Below are positions 39,047-48,753 of a DNA stretch of 64,000 nucleotides, one piece after another. The stretch covers positions 1-64,000 of the forward strand of contig NZ_JARUVM010000007.1 in NCBI RefSeq assembly GCF_029763755.1. The letters run 5' to 3'. The notes below the pieces were generated by a model. The model was not told where the DNA came from, did not search any database, and was given only the letters and a program-made list of their open reading frames with translations. How positions within the stretch are numbered: position 1 is the stretch's first letter; every line of letters starts with the position of its first letter. The position numbers were made by a program, and so were the translations under genes. This DNA comes from Luteimonas sp. 8-5 (lineage in GTDB: Bacteria > Pseudomonadota > Gammaproteobacteria > Xanthomonadales > Xanthomonadaceae).

Positions 39047-39134
39047 GGAGTGAGGGGAATGAAGGGAATGGAGGGAACCAAGCGCATCACGCCTCTTGAA
39101 CCCCACCATTCCCTATTCCCTATTCCCCATTCCC
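39038..39134. repeat. GGGAATx heptad repeats in imperfect inverted order
   Basis: The left side has GGGAAAT, GGGAGTG, GGGAATG, GGGAATG and GGGAACC units. The right side is the complement of GGGAATG, GGGAATA, GGGAATA, GGGAATG. The arms can pair imperfectly and each has at least four G3 runs on one strand. It lies between convergent purK and sodB and supplies the purK stop codon. I recall GGGNATC-like repeats being reported as abundant in Xanthomonas. Confidence 0.85.
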
Positions 39135-39144
39135 GCTCCTCGCC

Positions 39145-39723
<579 letters not shown>

Positions 39724-39829
39724 GTCTGGCTCCTGGAAGGGGGACGGGGGCTTACAATATGGGGATTCTACCCCCCAGCCCCGTTCCGGTCCGTGAGCCG
39801 GTGGCGGGCGCGTCGCAGGAGAGAGAGCC

Positions 39830-40165
39830 ATGCAGGTTTCCGAGCGCATCCAGGCCGAGATCGAGGGCCATCCCGTCGTGCTTTTCATGAAGGGCACGCC
39901 GCAGTTCCCGATGTGCGGGTTTTCCAGCCGCACCGTGCAGGCGATGAAGGCCGCGGGCGCCACCAGCTTCCACACCGTCAACGTGCTGGAGGAACCGGAG
40001 ATTCGCGCCAACCTGCCGCGCTACTCCAACTGGCCGACCTTCCCGCAGCTGTTCATCAACGGCGAACTGATCGGCGGTTGCGACATCACCCTGGAACTGT
40101 ACGAGTCCGGCGAGCTGGCGCAGATGCTGGCGGACGCGCAGTCGGCCGAAGCGCGCAAGGCGTGA
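39830..40165 (+). CDS. grxD: Monothiol glutaredoxin (Grx4 type)
   Basis: This 111-residue protein carries the CGFS active site in MKGTPQFPMCGFSSRTVQAM, with WPTFPQLFINGELIGGCDI for glutathione binding. It carries and delivers 2Fe-2S clusters. GAGAGAGCC precedes the ATG. The stop overlaps the SDR start as GTGA. Confidence 0.95.
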   Translation: MQVSERIQAEIEGHPVVLFMKGTPQFPMCGFSSRTVQAMKAAGATSFHTVNVLEEPEIRANLPRYSNWPTFPQLFINGELIGGCDITLELYESGELAQMLADAQSAEARKA

Positions 40166-40920
40166 GCGAGGCGGTGCTCGCCGGCCGCGTGGTGCTGGTC
40201 GCAGGCGCGCACGGCGGCCTGGGCAGCGCCGCTTCCCTGGCCTGTGCACGCGCCGGCGCCAGCGTGGTGTTGCTGGGCCGGCGCATGCCGAAGTTGAACC
40301 GGCTGTACGACAGCATCGCCGCCGAGGGCGTCGAACCGCTGCTGTATCCGCTCGATTTGGAAGGCGCTTCGCCCGACGACTATGCGGAAATGGCGGCGCG
40401 CATCGAAGCAGGGCCCGGCCGCCTCGACGGCGTGCTGCATTGCGCGGCCGAGTTCCGCGGCCTGACGCCGCTGGTGCATACCGATCCGGCCGACTTCGCG
40501 CGCGCGCTGCACGTGGGCCTGACGGCCAAGTGGTGGCTGACCCAGGCCTGCCTGCCGCTGCTGTCGGCGGCCGAGCAGCCGGCGGTGGTGTTCGCGCTCG
40601 ACGACCTGGCGCTCACCGGCAAGGCGTTCTGGGGCGGCTACGGCATTGCGCAGCACGGGCTGGCGGCGCTGGTCGCCATGCTCCAGGCCGAACTGGGCGA
40701 GGGCGGGGTGCGCATCAGCGGCTTCCAGCCCGGCCCGATGCGTACCGGCCTGCGCGGTCGCGCCTACGTCGCCGACAGCGACACCGATGCCCGCGACCCG
40801 TCGGTGTATGCCCAGGCCTGCGTGGACCTGCTTTCCCCTGCCGGTGCCCACTACCGCGGCAGGATCCTCGCGGCCGATCCCGGCTCCCGGCTCCCGGCTC
40901 CCGGCTCCCGACCCCAGTGA
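40162..40920 (+). CDS. YciK-like SDR with degenerate active site
   Basis: This 252-residue Rossmann protein starts at GTG 40162 and has the cofactor loop VAGAHGGLGSAASLA and LHCAAEFRGLTPL. The catalytic Tyr is kept in GGYGIAQHGLA, but the Lys of YxxxK is Gln, and the usual active-site Ser is absent from VVFALDDLALTGK. It may bind NAD(P) without oxidoreductase activity. The last 13 or so residues (GSRLPAPGSRLPAPGSR) come from four GGCTCCC heptads. It overlaps grxD and marC by 4 bases each, so the three form one operon. Confidence 0.82.
   Translation: MSEAVLAGRVVLVAGAHGGLGSAASLACARAGASVVLLGRRMPKLNRLYDSIAAEGVEPLLYPLDLEGASPDDYAEMAARIEAGPGRLDGVLHCAAEFRGLTPLVHTDPADFARALHVGLTAKWWLTQACLPLLSAAEQPAVVFALDDLALTGKAFWGGYGIAQHGLAALVAMLQAELGEGGVRISGFQPGPMRTGLRGRAYVADSDTDARDPSVYAQACVDLLSPAGAHYRGRILAADPGSRLPAPGSRPQ
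40882..40909. repeat. Four tandem GGCTCCC heptads at the SDR 3' end
   Basis: Four perfect units lie in the last codons of the SDR gene, coding a repeating proline/serine/arginine tail. On the minus strand the units read GGGAGCC, giving four G3 runs. Same unit length as the repeats in murL, murD2 and after purK. Confidence 0.9.
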
Positions 40921-41513
40921 CCATCGCCTCCGCCGCCATCCTCCTGTTCCTGATCCTGGACCCGCTCGGGAACATTCCGGTATTCCTGAGCCTGCTGCGC
41001 GGCATGCCCGCGCACCGGCAGCGGGTGGTGCTGGTGCGCGAGATGCTCATCGCGCTGGGCGTGCTGATGGCATTCCTGTGGGGCGGCAAGTACGCCCTGG
41101 AAATGATGCACCTGCGCCAGGAATCGGTGTCGATCGCCGGCGGCATCGTGCTGTTCCTGATCGGCATCCGCATGATCTTTCCGCCGCCCGAGGGGCTGAT
41201 GGGCGAACTGCCCGGCGGCGAGCCCTTCATCGTGCCCATGGCCATCCCGCTGGTCGCCGGACCGTCCGGCATGGCCGCGGTGATGCTGATGGGCAGCCAG
41301 GAGCCGGACCGCATGGGCGCCTGGAGCCTGGCCCTGCTCATCGCCTGGGCGGCGACCGCCGCGATCCTGTTTTCGGCCACCTACCTGTACAGGTGGCTGG
41401 GCGCGCGGGTGCTAACCGCGATCGAGCGGCTGATGGGCATGGTGATCGTCGCGATTTCGGTGCAGATGTTCCTGGACGGGCTCTCGGCCTACCTGCAATT
41501 GGCCGGTTCCTGA
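40917..41513 (+). CDS. MarC/UPF0056 family membrane protein
   Basis: This 198-residue protein has six hydrophobic segments, including ILLFLILDPLGNIPVFLSLL near the start (the MarC signature with DPxGNIPVF) and FIVPMAIPLVAGPSG in the second half. The family is of unknown function despite its name. The start is GTG at 40917, overlapping the SDR stop as GTGA, so it is translationally coupled. Confidence 0.88.
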   Translation: MTIASAAILLFLILDPLGNIPVFLSLLRGMPAHRQRVVLVREMLIALGVLMAFLWGGKYALEMMHLRQESVSIAGGIVLFLIGIRMIFPPPEGLMGELPGGEPFIVPMAIPLVAGPSGMAAVMLMGSQEPDRMGAWSLALLIAWAATAAILFSATYLYRWLGARVLTAIERLMGMVIVAISVQMFLDGLSAYLQLAGS

Positions 41514-41597
41514 GGGCGGAAAACGTTTCCACGGGAAGCGGATCCGGAGCCGTCTTTTTCCTGTACTCGATGCCCGCTAGCGTGTTAAACTGGCGTT

Positions 41598-41621
41598 AAC
41601 CCCAGCGGGACCGCCGGGGTT
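41598..41621. promoter_or_regulatory. Hairpin in the leader of the TonB-dependent receptor gene
   Basis: AACCCC-A-GCGG, a two-base GA turn, CCGC-C-GGGGTT is a near-perfect inverted repeat within the 217-base gap upstream of the receptor. There is no T-run, so it is not an intrinsic terminator. It may be a leader structure or an operator; nothing else in this gap is assigned. Confidence 0.4.
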
Positions 41622-41730
41622 GGGGAAAATGACCCTGGAAGCCGCCACCGCAGCCACTCGCGGATGTCGGCCAGCGCCGATATCCGCCCAATAGCTATCC
41701 ATCTTCCTAGCCTTCCTTGAGGTGTTCGAA

Positions 41731-44700
41731 ATGACCCATCGCAATCGTGCACGGCTGTCCAAGCTGTCGCTCGCCCTGATCGTCGCGCTTGCCGCGTCGC
41801 CCGCATTCGCGCAGAGCACCTCGGCCGGTGTCGGTGGCCAGGTCGTCGGTGCCGACGGCGCGCCGGTGGCGGGCGCCGAAGTCGTGATCACGCACACGGA
41901 ATCGGGCACGGTCAGCCGTGCGGTCACCGACGAGAGCGGCCGTTACAACGCGCGCGGCCTGCGCGTGGGCGGTCCGTACACGATCACGGTCACCAAGGCC
42001 GGCACCGGCACCGACACCGAAGAGAACGTCTACCTGTCGCTGAACCAGGTCGCGCAGATCAACGCGCAGCTCGGCGAAGCCGACGCGACCACCTTCGCCA
42101 GCGTCACCGTGACCGGTTCGGCGCTGTCCGACGTGTTCTCCAGCGCCAACAAGGGCGTGGGCACCTCGGTCGACGGCCGCAAGATGGAAATCATGCCGCA
42201 GAGCAACCGCTCGGTGGACGACGTCGCCCGCCTCGATCCGCGCATCACCGTGATCGACCAGGCCAGCGGCGCGATCTCGGTGGCCGGCATCAACAACCGC
42301 TTCAACGACATCTCCGTCGACGGCATGTCCCAGGGCGATCCCTTCGGCCTGAACTCCAACGGCATGCCGTACACGGGCAGCCCGATCTCGGTCGACGCCA
42401 TCGCCGCGTACGACATCAAGGTCTCCGACTTCGACGTGTCCTCCGACACCGTCGGCGCCACCGTCAACGCCGTCACCAAGTCGGGCACCAACGAGTTCCA
42501 CGGCTCGCTGTACTACGTGCTGAAGGACAGCGACTGGGTCGGCAAGCGCGACGGCGAGGAATACGGCCTGTTCGGCCAGGACGAGACCAAGGGCTTCAGC
42601 GTCGGCGGCCCGATCGTCAAGGACAAGCTGTTCTTCTACGCCCTGTACGAAGAGCAGGAAGTCTCCGACTTCGGCGGCGCCACGCCGGCCGACGGCGTGG
42701 CCAGCGGCGTCATCTCGCTCGACGAGGTGAACGAGGCGATCCGCATCGCCAACCAGATGGGCATGCAGGAGAACGAGTACGGCGCGCTGGATTCGGTGCT
42801 GACCAACAAGCGTTACCTCGGCAAGATCGACTGGAACATCAGCGACAACCATCGCGCCAGCCTGACCTACCAGCAGACCGAGGAAGCGCGCCCGCAGCCG
42901 TACGACCTGCGTTCGGATTCGGTGATCCTGACCAACCACTGGTACTTCACCGACAACGTCACCAAGAACACCAGCGTGCAGCTGTTCAGCGACTGGACCA
43001 CCAACTTCTCCACCGAGGTGAAGGTCAGCAAGCAGACCTTCGACCAGGTCAACGGTGCGTTCGTCAAGAACACCGAGGTCCAGGTGCGCGTGCCGGGCGG
43101 CTCGATCTTCATCGGCGAGGACGACAACCGCCACGAGAACCAGATCAACACCGACCGCATCACGGCGACGGTCTCGGGCACGTACTACGCCGGCGACCAC
43201 ACCATCAAGGGCGGCTTCGACTACCTGCGCCACGATGTGTTCAACCTCTACGGCAAGACGCTGCACGGCGAGTACATCTTCGACAGCCTGGCGGACTTCG
43301 AGGCGGGCAACTACGACCGCTACGTGATCCGTCGCCCGGCCGCCGGATACACCGAGGCCGACACCGCCGCGGCGCTGGTGTACGAGCAGGTCAGCCCGTT
43401 CCTGCAGGACACCTGGCAGGTCAACGACAACCTGTCCGTGGTCTACGGCGTGCGCGTCAACATCCCGAAGGCCAAGGACGCGCCTGAGGTCGCCCCGGGC
43501 TACGAGGAGGCCTTCGGCTTCACCAACGCATACAAGCTGGGCTCCAGCAACAAGCTGGTCCTGCCGCGCGTTGCGTTCAACTACACCTTCGACACCGAGC
43601 GCTACTCGCAGTTGCGCGGCGGCATCGGCTCGTTCCAGAGCGTCCCGCCGTTCGTCTGGCTGGCCAACCCCTACCAGAACAACGGCGTGACCGCGGTGCG
43701 CTACCAGGTCACCGATCCGTCGCTGGCGCCGTTCAGCCCGGATCCGTACAACCAGCCGCTGCCTGCCGGCGTCACCCCGGGCAACCTGGTCTGCGGCGAA
43801 GCCGGCGTCACCTGCCAGGTCGATGCCCTCGACCCCGACTTCAAGCTGCCGTCGGTGTGGAAGATCAGCCTTGGCTACGACGCCGAGCTGCCGTGGATGG
43901 GCCTGATCGGTACCGTCGAGCTGCAGTCGATCAAGTCGCGCGACGCGGTGTTCTACCAGGCCAACAACCTGGGCGAGGTGCAGGGCCAGCTGGCCGATGG
44001 CCGCGATTACTACTACTGCACCCTGGGTTCGCTCTCCACCGGCAACAAGAACTGCGATCGCCACCCGGCCTTCGCCTTCAACTCGACGTTGCTGGGCAAC
44101 ACGGACAAGGGCGCGTCGAACTCCCTGACCGTGGCGCTGGACAAGCCGATGTCCAACGGCTGGTACGCCAACCTGAGCTACACCTACACCGACGCCGACG
44201 AAGTGGCCTCGGACGGCAGCTCGCAGGCGTTCTCCAGCTACCAGTTCGTGTCGCGCGTCAATCCGAACCAGGAAATCGCCACCAACGCCGGCCGCCTGAT
44301 CCGCAACTCGGTCAAGCTGTCGCTGGGTTGGGAGCATGCGTTCTTCGGCGACTACAAGACCAGCGTGACCGCGTTCTACAACGGTCATGACGGCCTGCCG
44401 TACACCTGGACCTACAACGGCGACCCGAACGGCGACGGCATCTTCCAGGATCCGGCGTACATCCCGATGGTCAACGACCCGATCGTCAGCTACGGTTCGG
44501 CCACGCAGGCGCAGATCGACGCGTTCCACGCGTTCATCGAGAGCGACAAGTACCTGCGCCTGCGCCGTGGCCAGATCGCCGAGCGCAACCAGGGCTTCTA
44601 CCCCTGGGTGAACCAGCTCGACGTCGGCATCCAGCAGGAACTGCCGGGCTTCTTCAACGACAACAAGACCATTGTCCGCCTGGACATCTACAACTTCCTC

Positions 44701-44931
44701 AACCTGCTCAACAAGGACTGGGGCCATACCAAGGGCGATACCTTCTCCGACAACACCCGCCAGCTGGCGCGGTTGGGCGGCATCAACCCGGACGGCACCT
44801 ACGTCTACGACCTGGGCAGCGTGAACAACCCGAGCTACCAGGACCTGGAGATCTACGATTCCTACTCCGGGTTCCCGTCGCGCCTCGTCTCGCGCTGGTC
44901 GGCCATGCTGACCGTGCGTTACGAGTTCTGA
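41731..44931 (+). CDS. Oar-like TonB-dependent outer-membrane receptor
   Basis: This 1066-residue outer-membrane protein has a signal peptide ending SPAFAQS near residue 28. A carboxypeptidase-regulatory-like domain follows (VGGQVVGADGAPVAGAEVVI to YTITVTKAG, residues ~33-95), then a plug (RSVDDVARLDPRITV, INNRFNDISVDGMSQGD) and a long beta-barrel ending with aromatic VRYEF, as expected for BAM-inserted proteins. Such Oar/TBDT proteins are numerous in xanthomonads; ligand unknown. ATG at 41731 follows TTGAGG; the frame also contains a GTG 9 bases upstream. A strong terminator follows 21 bases after the stop. Confidence 0.9.
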   Translation: MTHRNRARLSKLSLALIVALAASPAFAQSTSAGVGGQVVGADGAPVAGAEVVITHTESGTVSRAVTDESGRYNARGLRVGGPYTITVTKAGTGTDTEENVYLSLNQVAQINAQLGEADATTFASVTVTGSALSDVFSSANKGVGTSVDGRKMEIMPQSNRSVDDVARLDPRITVIDQASGAISVAGINNRFNDISVDGMSQGDPFGLNSNGMPYTGSPISVDAIAAYDIKVSDFDVSSDTVGATVNAVTKSGTNEFHGSLYYVLKDSDWVGKRDGEEYGLFGQDETKGFSVGGPIVKDKLFFYALYEEQEVSDFGGATPADGVASGVISLDEVNEAIRIANQMGMQENEYGALDSVLTNKRYLGKIDWNISDNHRASLTYQQTEEARPQPYDLRSDSVILTNHWYFTDNVTKNTSVQLFSDWTTNFSTEVKVSKQTFDQVNGAFVKNTEVQVRVPGGSIFIGEDDNRHENQINTDRITATVSGTYYAGDHTIKGGFDYLRHDVFNLYGKTLHGEYIFDSLADFEAGNYDRYVIRRPAAGYTEADTAAALVYEQVSPFLQDTWQVNDNLSVVYGVRVNIPKAKDAPEVAPGYEEAFGFTNAYKLGSSNKLVLPRVAFNYTFDTERYSQLRGGIGSFQSVPPFVWLANPYQNNGVTAVRYQVTDPSLAPFSPDPYNQPLPAGVTPGNLVCGEAGVTCQVDALDPDFKLPSVWKISLGYDAELPWMGLIGTVELQSIKSRDAVFYQANNLGEVQGQLADGRDYYYCTLGSLSTGNKNCDRHPAFAFNSTLLGNTDKGASNSLTVALDKPMSNGWYANLSYTYTDADEVASDGSSQAFSSYQFVSRVNPNQEIATNAGRLIRNSVKLSLGWEHAFFGDYKTSVTAFYNGHDGLPYTWTYNGDPNGDGIFQDPAYIPMVNDPIVSYGSATQAQIDAFHAFIESDKYLRLRRGQIAERNQGFYPWVNQLDVGIQQELPGFFNDNKTIVRLDIYNFLNLLNKDWGHTKGDTFSDNTRQLARLGGINPDGTYVYDLGSVNNPSYQDLEIYDSYSGFPSRLVSRWSAMLTVRYEF

Positions 44932-44952
44932 TCCGGGGTCCAACGCGTCATC

Positions 44953-44987
44953 GGAACGGCCGGGGAAACCCGGCCGTTCCTGTTTGG
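44953..44987 (+). terminator. Perfect 12-bp stem terminator with GAAA loop
   Basis: GGAACGGCCGGG, GAAA and the exact complement are followed by TGTTTGG, 21 bases after the receptor stop. It should end the receptor transcript just before the ppnN promoter. Confidence 0.75.
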
Positions 44988-45004
44988 GGCCGCCCCGCAG
45001 GCCA

Positions 45005-45010
45005 TATACT
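45005..45010 (+). promoter_or_regulatory. -10 element of ppnN implying a leaderless mRNA
   Basis: TATACT lies 6 bases before the ATG at 45017. Transcription would start at or next to the A of the start codon, and no Shine-Dalgarno sequence is present. The -35 is weak (TTGGGG with a 15-base spacer), partly within the T-tail of the preceding terminator. Confidence 0.45.
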
Positions 45011-45016
45011 GGACCC

Positions 45017-46426
45017 ATGGAAGACACCACCACTGCAGCGGCCGCCAGAGCCTCCACCCCCAAGCTCCCCACCGTCGACGCCCGGATCTTCCCGGGCGGC
45101 GGCCTGGACGTGCTGTCGCGCGAGGAAGTCGCCCGCCTGCGCGACGCGTCCACCGGCGGCATGCACGAACTGCTGCGCCGCTGCGCGCTGGCCGTGCTGA
45201 CCACCGGCAGCACCAGCGACGATCCGCGCGCGGCGCGCGAGCTGTATCCCGACTTCGACATCCAGGTGCACCAGCTCGACCGCGGGCTGCGCCTGGACCT
45301 GTTCAACGCGCCGGCGATCGCGTTCGTCGACGGCCGCATCATCCAGGGCGTCGCGGAATTGCTGGCCGCGGTCGTGCGCGACCTCGTTTACACCGCAATC
45401 GACCTCGGGTCCGGGCACTCGGGTGAACCGGAATCGTCGGCGGAGATCAGCGACGCCGTGTTCCGGCTGCTGCGCAATGCGCACGTGCTGCACCCGGGGG
45501 GCGATCCCAACCTGGTGGTGTGCTGGGGCGGCCACTCGATCAACCGCGACGAGTACATGTACACCAAGGAGGTCGGCTACCAGCTGGGATTGCGCGGCCT
45601 GGACATCTGCACCGGTTGCGGCCCGGGCGCCATGAAGGGCCCGATGAAGGGGGCGACCATCGCCCATGCCAAGCAGCGCCGGACCGACACCCGCTACATC
45701 GGCATCACCGAGCCGGGCATCATCGCCGCCGAGTCGCCGAACCCGATCGTCAACCACCTGGTGATCATGCCGGACATCGAGAAGCGCCTCGAGTCGTTCG
45801 TGCGCCTGGGCCACGGCATCATCGTGTTCGCCGGTGGCGTCGGCACCGCCGAGGAAATCCTGTACCTGCTCGGCATCCTGCTGCGCGAGGAGAATTCGCA
45901 CATCCCGTTCCCGCTGGTGCTGACCGGACCGACGGCGGCCGCGCCGTACTTCGAGCAGATCGACCAGTTCCTGCGCCTGACCCTGGGCGACGCGGCGACG
46001 GTGCGTTACCGCATCATCATCGACGACCCGGCCGAGGTTGCGCGCGAGATGGCACGGGGCATCGACCGCGTGCGCAAGTTCCGGATCGAGCAGAAGGACT
46101 CGTTCTTCTTCAACTGGTCGCTGGACGTGCCGCTGGGCTTCCAGCAGCCGTTCGTGCCCAGCCACGAGGCGATGGCCGCGCTCGACCTGCACCGCAACCG
46201 CCCCCCGCACGAACTGGCCGCCGACCTGCGCCGCGCTTTCTCCGGCATCGTCGCCGGCAACGTCAAGGAAGACGGCATGCGCCGGGTCGAGGAGTTCGGC
46301 CCGTACCAGATCCACGGCGACAAGGACCTGATGCAGGCCCTGGACGGGTTGCTGCGCGCCTTCGTCGAGCAGCGGCGCATGAAGATCGCGGGCGAGTACA
46401 AGCCCTGCTACCAGATCGTCGCCTGA
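45017..46426 (+). CDS. ppnN: Nucleotide 5'-monophosphate nucleosidase PpnN (LOG family)
   Basis: This 469-residue protein matches PpnN/YgdH, which hydrolyses purine and pyrimidine monophosphates and is regulated by (p)ppGpp in E. coli. The LOG core shows GLDICTGCGPGAMKGPMKGA and the PGGxGTxxE-like VFAGGVGTAEEILYLLG; GGHSINRDEYMYTKEVGYQLG is diagnostic of the long PpnN form. N- and C-terminal extensions beyond the LOG core fit its length. It is monocistronic, between a terminator and a repeat. Confidence 0.92.
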   Translation: MEDTTTAAAARASTPKLPTVDARIFPGGGLDVLSREEVARLRDASTGGMHELLRRCALAVLTTGSTSDDPRAARELYPDFDIQVHQLDRGLRLDLFNAPAIAFVDGRIIQGVAELLAAVVRDLVYTAIDLGSGHSGEPESSAEISDAVFRLLRNAHVLHPGGDPNLVVCWGGHSINRDEYMYTKEVGYQLGLRGLDICTGCGPGAMKGPMKGATIAHAKQRRTDTRYIGITEPGIIAAESPNPIVNHLVIMPDIEKRLESFVRLGHGIIVFAGGVGTAEEILYLLGILLREENSHIPFPLVLTGPTAAAPYFEQIDQFLRLTLGDAATVRYRIIIDDPAEVAREMARGIDRVRKFRIEQKDSFFFNWSLDVPLGFQQPFVPSHEAMAALDLHRNRPPHELAADLRRAFSGIVAGNVKEDGMRRVEEFGPYQIHGDKDLMQALDGLLRAFVEQRRMKIAGEYKPCYQIVA

Positions 46427-46437
46427 CCCCCGGACCG

Positions 46438-46459
46438 GTGGGAGCGGCGGAAGCCGCGA
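46438..46459. repeat. Single GTGGGAGCGG repeat copy after ppnN
   Basis: The copy is a variant of the GTAG repeat found at 35805 (GTGG head instead of GTAG), 12 bases after the ppnN stop. The self-complementary core GCGGCGGAAGCCGC is intact. No mirrored partner is seen nearby. Confidence 0.8.
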
Positions 46460-46583
46460 TGTGACGCTCCGCACGTTCCGGTCGCGCCCGTCCCCCGGAT
46501 AGCGCCGTTCGTCCGCCAGCCCCTTGCCCGGGCGCCACATCCGGCCGAGAGTAGCCGCGGGGACTTCCCGGGAAGGGGAGCGC

Positions 46584-47180
46584 ATGCGCAAGGCAGTGCC
46601 AGGCTTCACGATGATCGAGCTGATGGTCACCCTGGCGGTGGCCGCCATCGTGGTGACGATGGCGGTTCCCAGCTTCCAGTCGATGATCAACGGCAACCGC
46701 CTCACCAGCGCGGCCAACGAGATGATCGGCAGCCTGCAGCTGGCCCGGTCCGAGGCCATCCGCCGCAACGGGCGCGCCGGCGTGTGCATGAGCACGAACA
46801 CCAACAGCGGCGAGGACGCGACCTGCGCCACCGCCAACGTCGACGGCTGGATCACCTTCGTCGACGCCAACGACGACGGCGACTTCGACAAGGCGGGGGA
46901 CACGCTGTTGCGGGTGTTCCGGCTGGATCCACCTGTCGTGCACGGCCTCAGCGCGGGGATCGGCGCGAACACCGTGATCTTCCGTCCCGATGGCCTGGCC
47001 CGCGACGAGGACGGTGGCGGCGGTCCGGGCACCGGGCTGCTCGACGCCACGATCCGCTTCTGCATCCCGACCAACCAGCCGCGCGAGAACGCCCGCGACG
47101 TGGAAATCGCGTCCGGCAGCCGCATCGCGTCGATCCGCGCCAACGAAGCCGGCCTTTGCCCGGCGCCCGACGATCCGTGA
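46584..47180 (+). CDS. fimT: Minor pseudopilin FimT/GspH
   Basis: This 198-residue type IV prepilin has the leader MRKAVPG cut before FTMIELMVTLAVAAIVVTMA, with Glu5 present. The C-terminal domain contains SEAIRRNGRAGVCMS and a Gly/Asp-rich loop, as in GspH/FimT DNA-uptake minor pilins. GGAAGGGGAGCGC is an excellent ribosome site. It is the first gene of the minor-pilin operon; pilV starts 11 bases after its stop. Confidence 0.9.
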   Translation: MRKAVPGFTMIELMVTLAVAAIVVTMAVPSFQSMINGNRLTSAANEMIGSLQLARSEAIRRNGRAGVCMSTNTNSGEDATCATANVDGWITFVDANDDGDFDKAGDTLLRVFRLDPPVVHGLSAGIGANTVIFRPDGLARDEDGGGGPGTGLLDATIRFCIPTNQPRENARDVEIASGSRIASIRANEAGLCPAPDDP

Positions 47181-47191
47181 GCCAGCCATCC

Positions 47192-47671
47192 ATGAACAAG
47201 CACCCGCACACCCAGCGCGGCGTCGGCCTCATCGAGGTGATGGTCGCCGTGGCCATCCTCGCCTTCGGCATGCTCGGCATCGCCGCGCTGCAGGCCACCG
47301 CGCTGCGCAGCAGCCAGAGTTCGCTGGAGCGCAGCGAGGCGGTCATGCACATCTACGCGATCCTCGACGCCATGCGGGCCAATCGCGACGTGGCGATGAT
47401 CGGCGGTTACAACATGGGCAACATCACTGCCAACTACGTCGTAACGGCGTGGGCCTGCGGTCGCCCCGACGCGGGCGACCTCGCCGCCAACGACCGCCGC
47501 CTGTGGATGGGCACGACCGCGGAGCCGGGCTCGCTCAAGGCCACACTCGGCGGAGACGCATGCGCGGCCATCCGCTGCAGCGACACCGAATGCATCGTCG
47601 CCCTGCGCTGGGACGACTCGCGCGCCGGCGGCGACGACGAGCAGGAACTGATGACGAGGACGCGCCTGTGA
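47192..47671 (+). CDS. pilV: Minor pilin PilV
   Basis: This 159-residue prepilin has leader MNKHPHTQRG cut before VGLIEVMVAVAILAFGMLGI. The PilV signature LGIAALQATALRSSQSS follows. An in-frame GTG at 47177, overlapping the fimT stop as GTGA, would add five residues and is an alternative start. It forms part of the pilus-initiation tip complex. The pilW start overlaps its stop by 4 bases. Confidence 0.9.
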   Translation: MNKHPHTQRGVGLIEVMVAVAILAFGMLGIAALQATALRSSQSSLERSEAVMHIYAILDAMRANRDVAMIGGYNMGNITANYVVTAWACGRPDAGDLAANDRRLWMGTTAEPGSLKATLGGDACAAIRCSDTECIVALRWDDSRAGGDDEQELMTRTRL

Positions 47672-48753
47672 GCCGCAGGATCCCGAATGCGGGCCGCGCC
47701 AGGGGCGTCAGCCTGATCGAACTGATGGTGGCGCTGGTGCTGGGACTGATCGTCACCGGCAGCGCGCTGACGCTGGTGATGACCCATCGCCAGACCTTCG
47801 CCGCGACCGAGGACATGGGCCGGGTGCAGGAAGGCGTGCGCCTGGCGTTCGAGTTGCTCAACCGGGAACTGCGCGGCGCGGGTGGCAATCCGTGCGACGC
47901 CAGCCTCCCCGTGTCGTCCGGGCTGAACAATCCCGAGGCGAATTGGTGGACAGACTGGGCCGACAACGTCAACGGCGTGGGTACCACCACCGCGCCCCCG
48001 TTGCGGGGATACGGCGGCGCTACCGCTTTCCCGGATGCCGCTTTCGGCGCGGCACTTGGCGACCGGGTCGCCGGAACCGACGCGATCGAGGTCAAGGCCG
48101 CCGTTCCCGCGTCGGCCGACGTGGCCCTGCTGACCGATGCCCTGGTCGATCCATGGGAGGACGACATCGAGGTCAATTCCACTGACGGTGTCGCAGTGGG
48201 TGACCTGATGATGATCTGCAACTTCAACAACGTGACTATCTTCCGTGTCACCGCGTTCGACGCCGGCGCCAGCATCGAGCACTCCGAAGGCGCCGACCCG
48301 GACGACAACGCCGACGACGTGCTGTTCCGGGCCGACACCGCGGTCGATGCGAACTACGACGCAGGTTCGGTCATCGCCAAGGTCCATGCGGCGCGCTGGT
48401 ACATCGGCAACGCCGACCTCGACGGAGACGGGGTCGTGGATGGCCGCTCGCTGTACCGCGCGACGATGACCAACACCGGCGGCAACCTGGCCGTGGCGGT
48501 CGACGAGATCGCGCAGGGCGTCACCGACATGCAGATCGGTTATCTCGTCCGCGGCGCGCTCGCCTACGTGGGCGACGAGCCCGCCGAGGATCCGGTCAAC
48601 GGTGTCGGGATCGATTTCGACCTGCTCCAGAATCCGATCGTCGGCGTGCGGCTGACCCTGGTGTTCTCCGGCGACGACCGCATCGGCCCCAACGGCGAGC
48701 GCCTCGAGCGCCGCATGACCCATACCATCGCAATACGTGGAGACGCGGAATGA
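47668..48753 (+). CDS. pilW: Minor pilin PilW
   Basis: This 361-residue large minor pilin has GRARG before VSLIELMVALVLGLIVTGSA. Family marks are RQTFAATEDMGRVQEGVRLA and a long Asp-rich C-terminal domain. The start is GTG at 47668 overlapping pilV. It acts with PilV, PilX and PilY1 to prime pilus assembly. The pilX ATG overlaps its stop (ATGA). Confidence 0.9.
   Translation: MSRRIPNAGRARGVSLIELMVALVLGLIVTGSALTLVMTHRQTFAATEDMGRVQEGVRLAFELLNRELRGAGGNPCDASLPVSSGLNNPEANWWTDWADNVNGVGTTTAPPLRGYGGATAFPDAAFGAALGDRVAGTDAIEVKAAVPASADVALLTDALVDPWEDDIEVNSTDGVAVGDLMMICNFNNVTIFRVTAFDAGASIEHSEGADPDDNADDVLFRADTAVDANYDAGSVIAKVHAARWYIGNADLDGDGVVDGRSLYRATMTNTGGNLAVAVDEIAQGVTDMQIGYLVRGALAYVGDEPAEDPVNGVGIDFDLLQNPIVGVRLTLVFSGDDRIGPNGERLERRMTHTIAIRGDAE

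Noticed and set aside
41707-45342. A 1211-codon minus-strand frame opposite the TonB-dependent receptor
   Set aside because: It is a long antisense shadow, Val/Asp/Arg-rich, without motifs or a ribosome site; the plus-strand receptor has signal peptide, plug and barrel.
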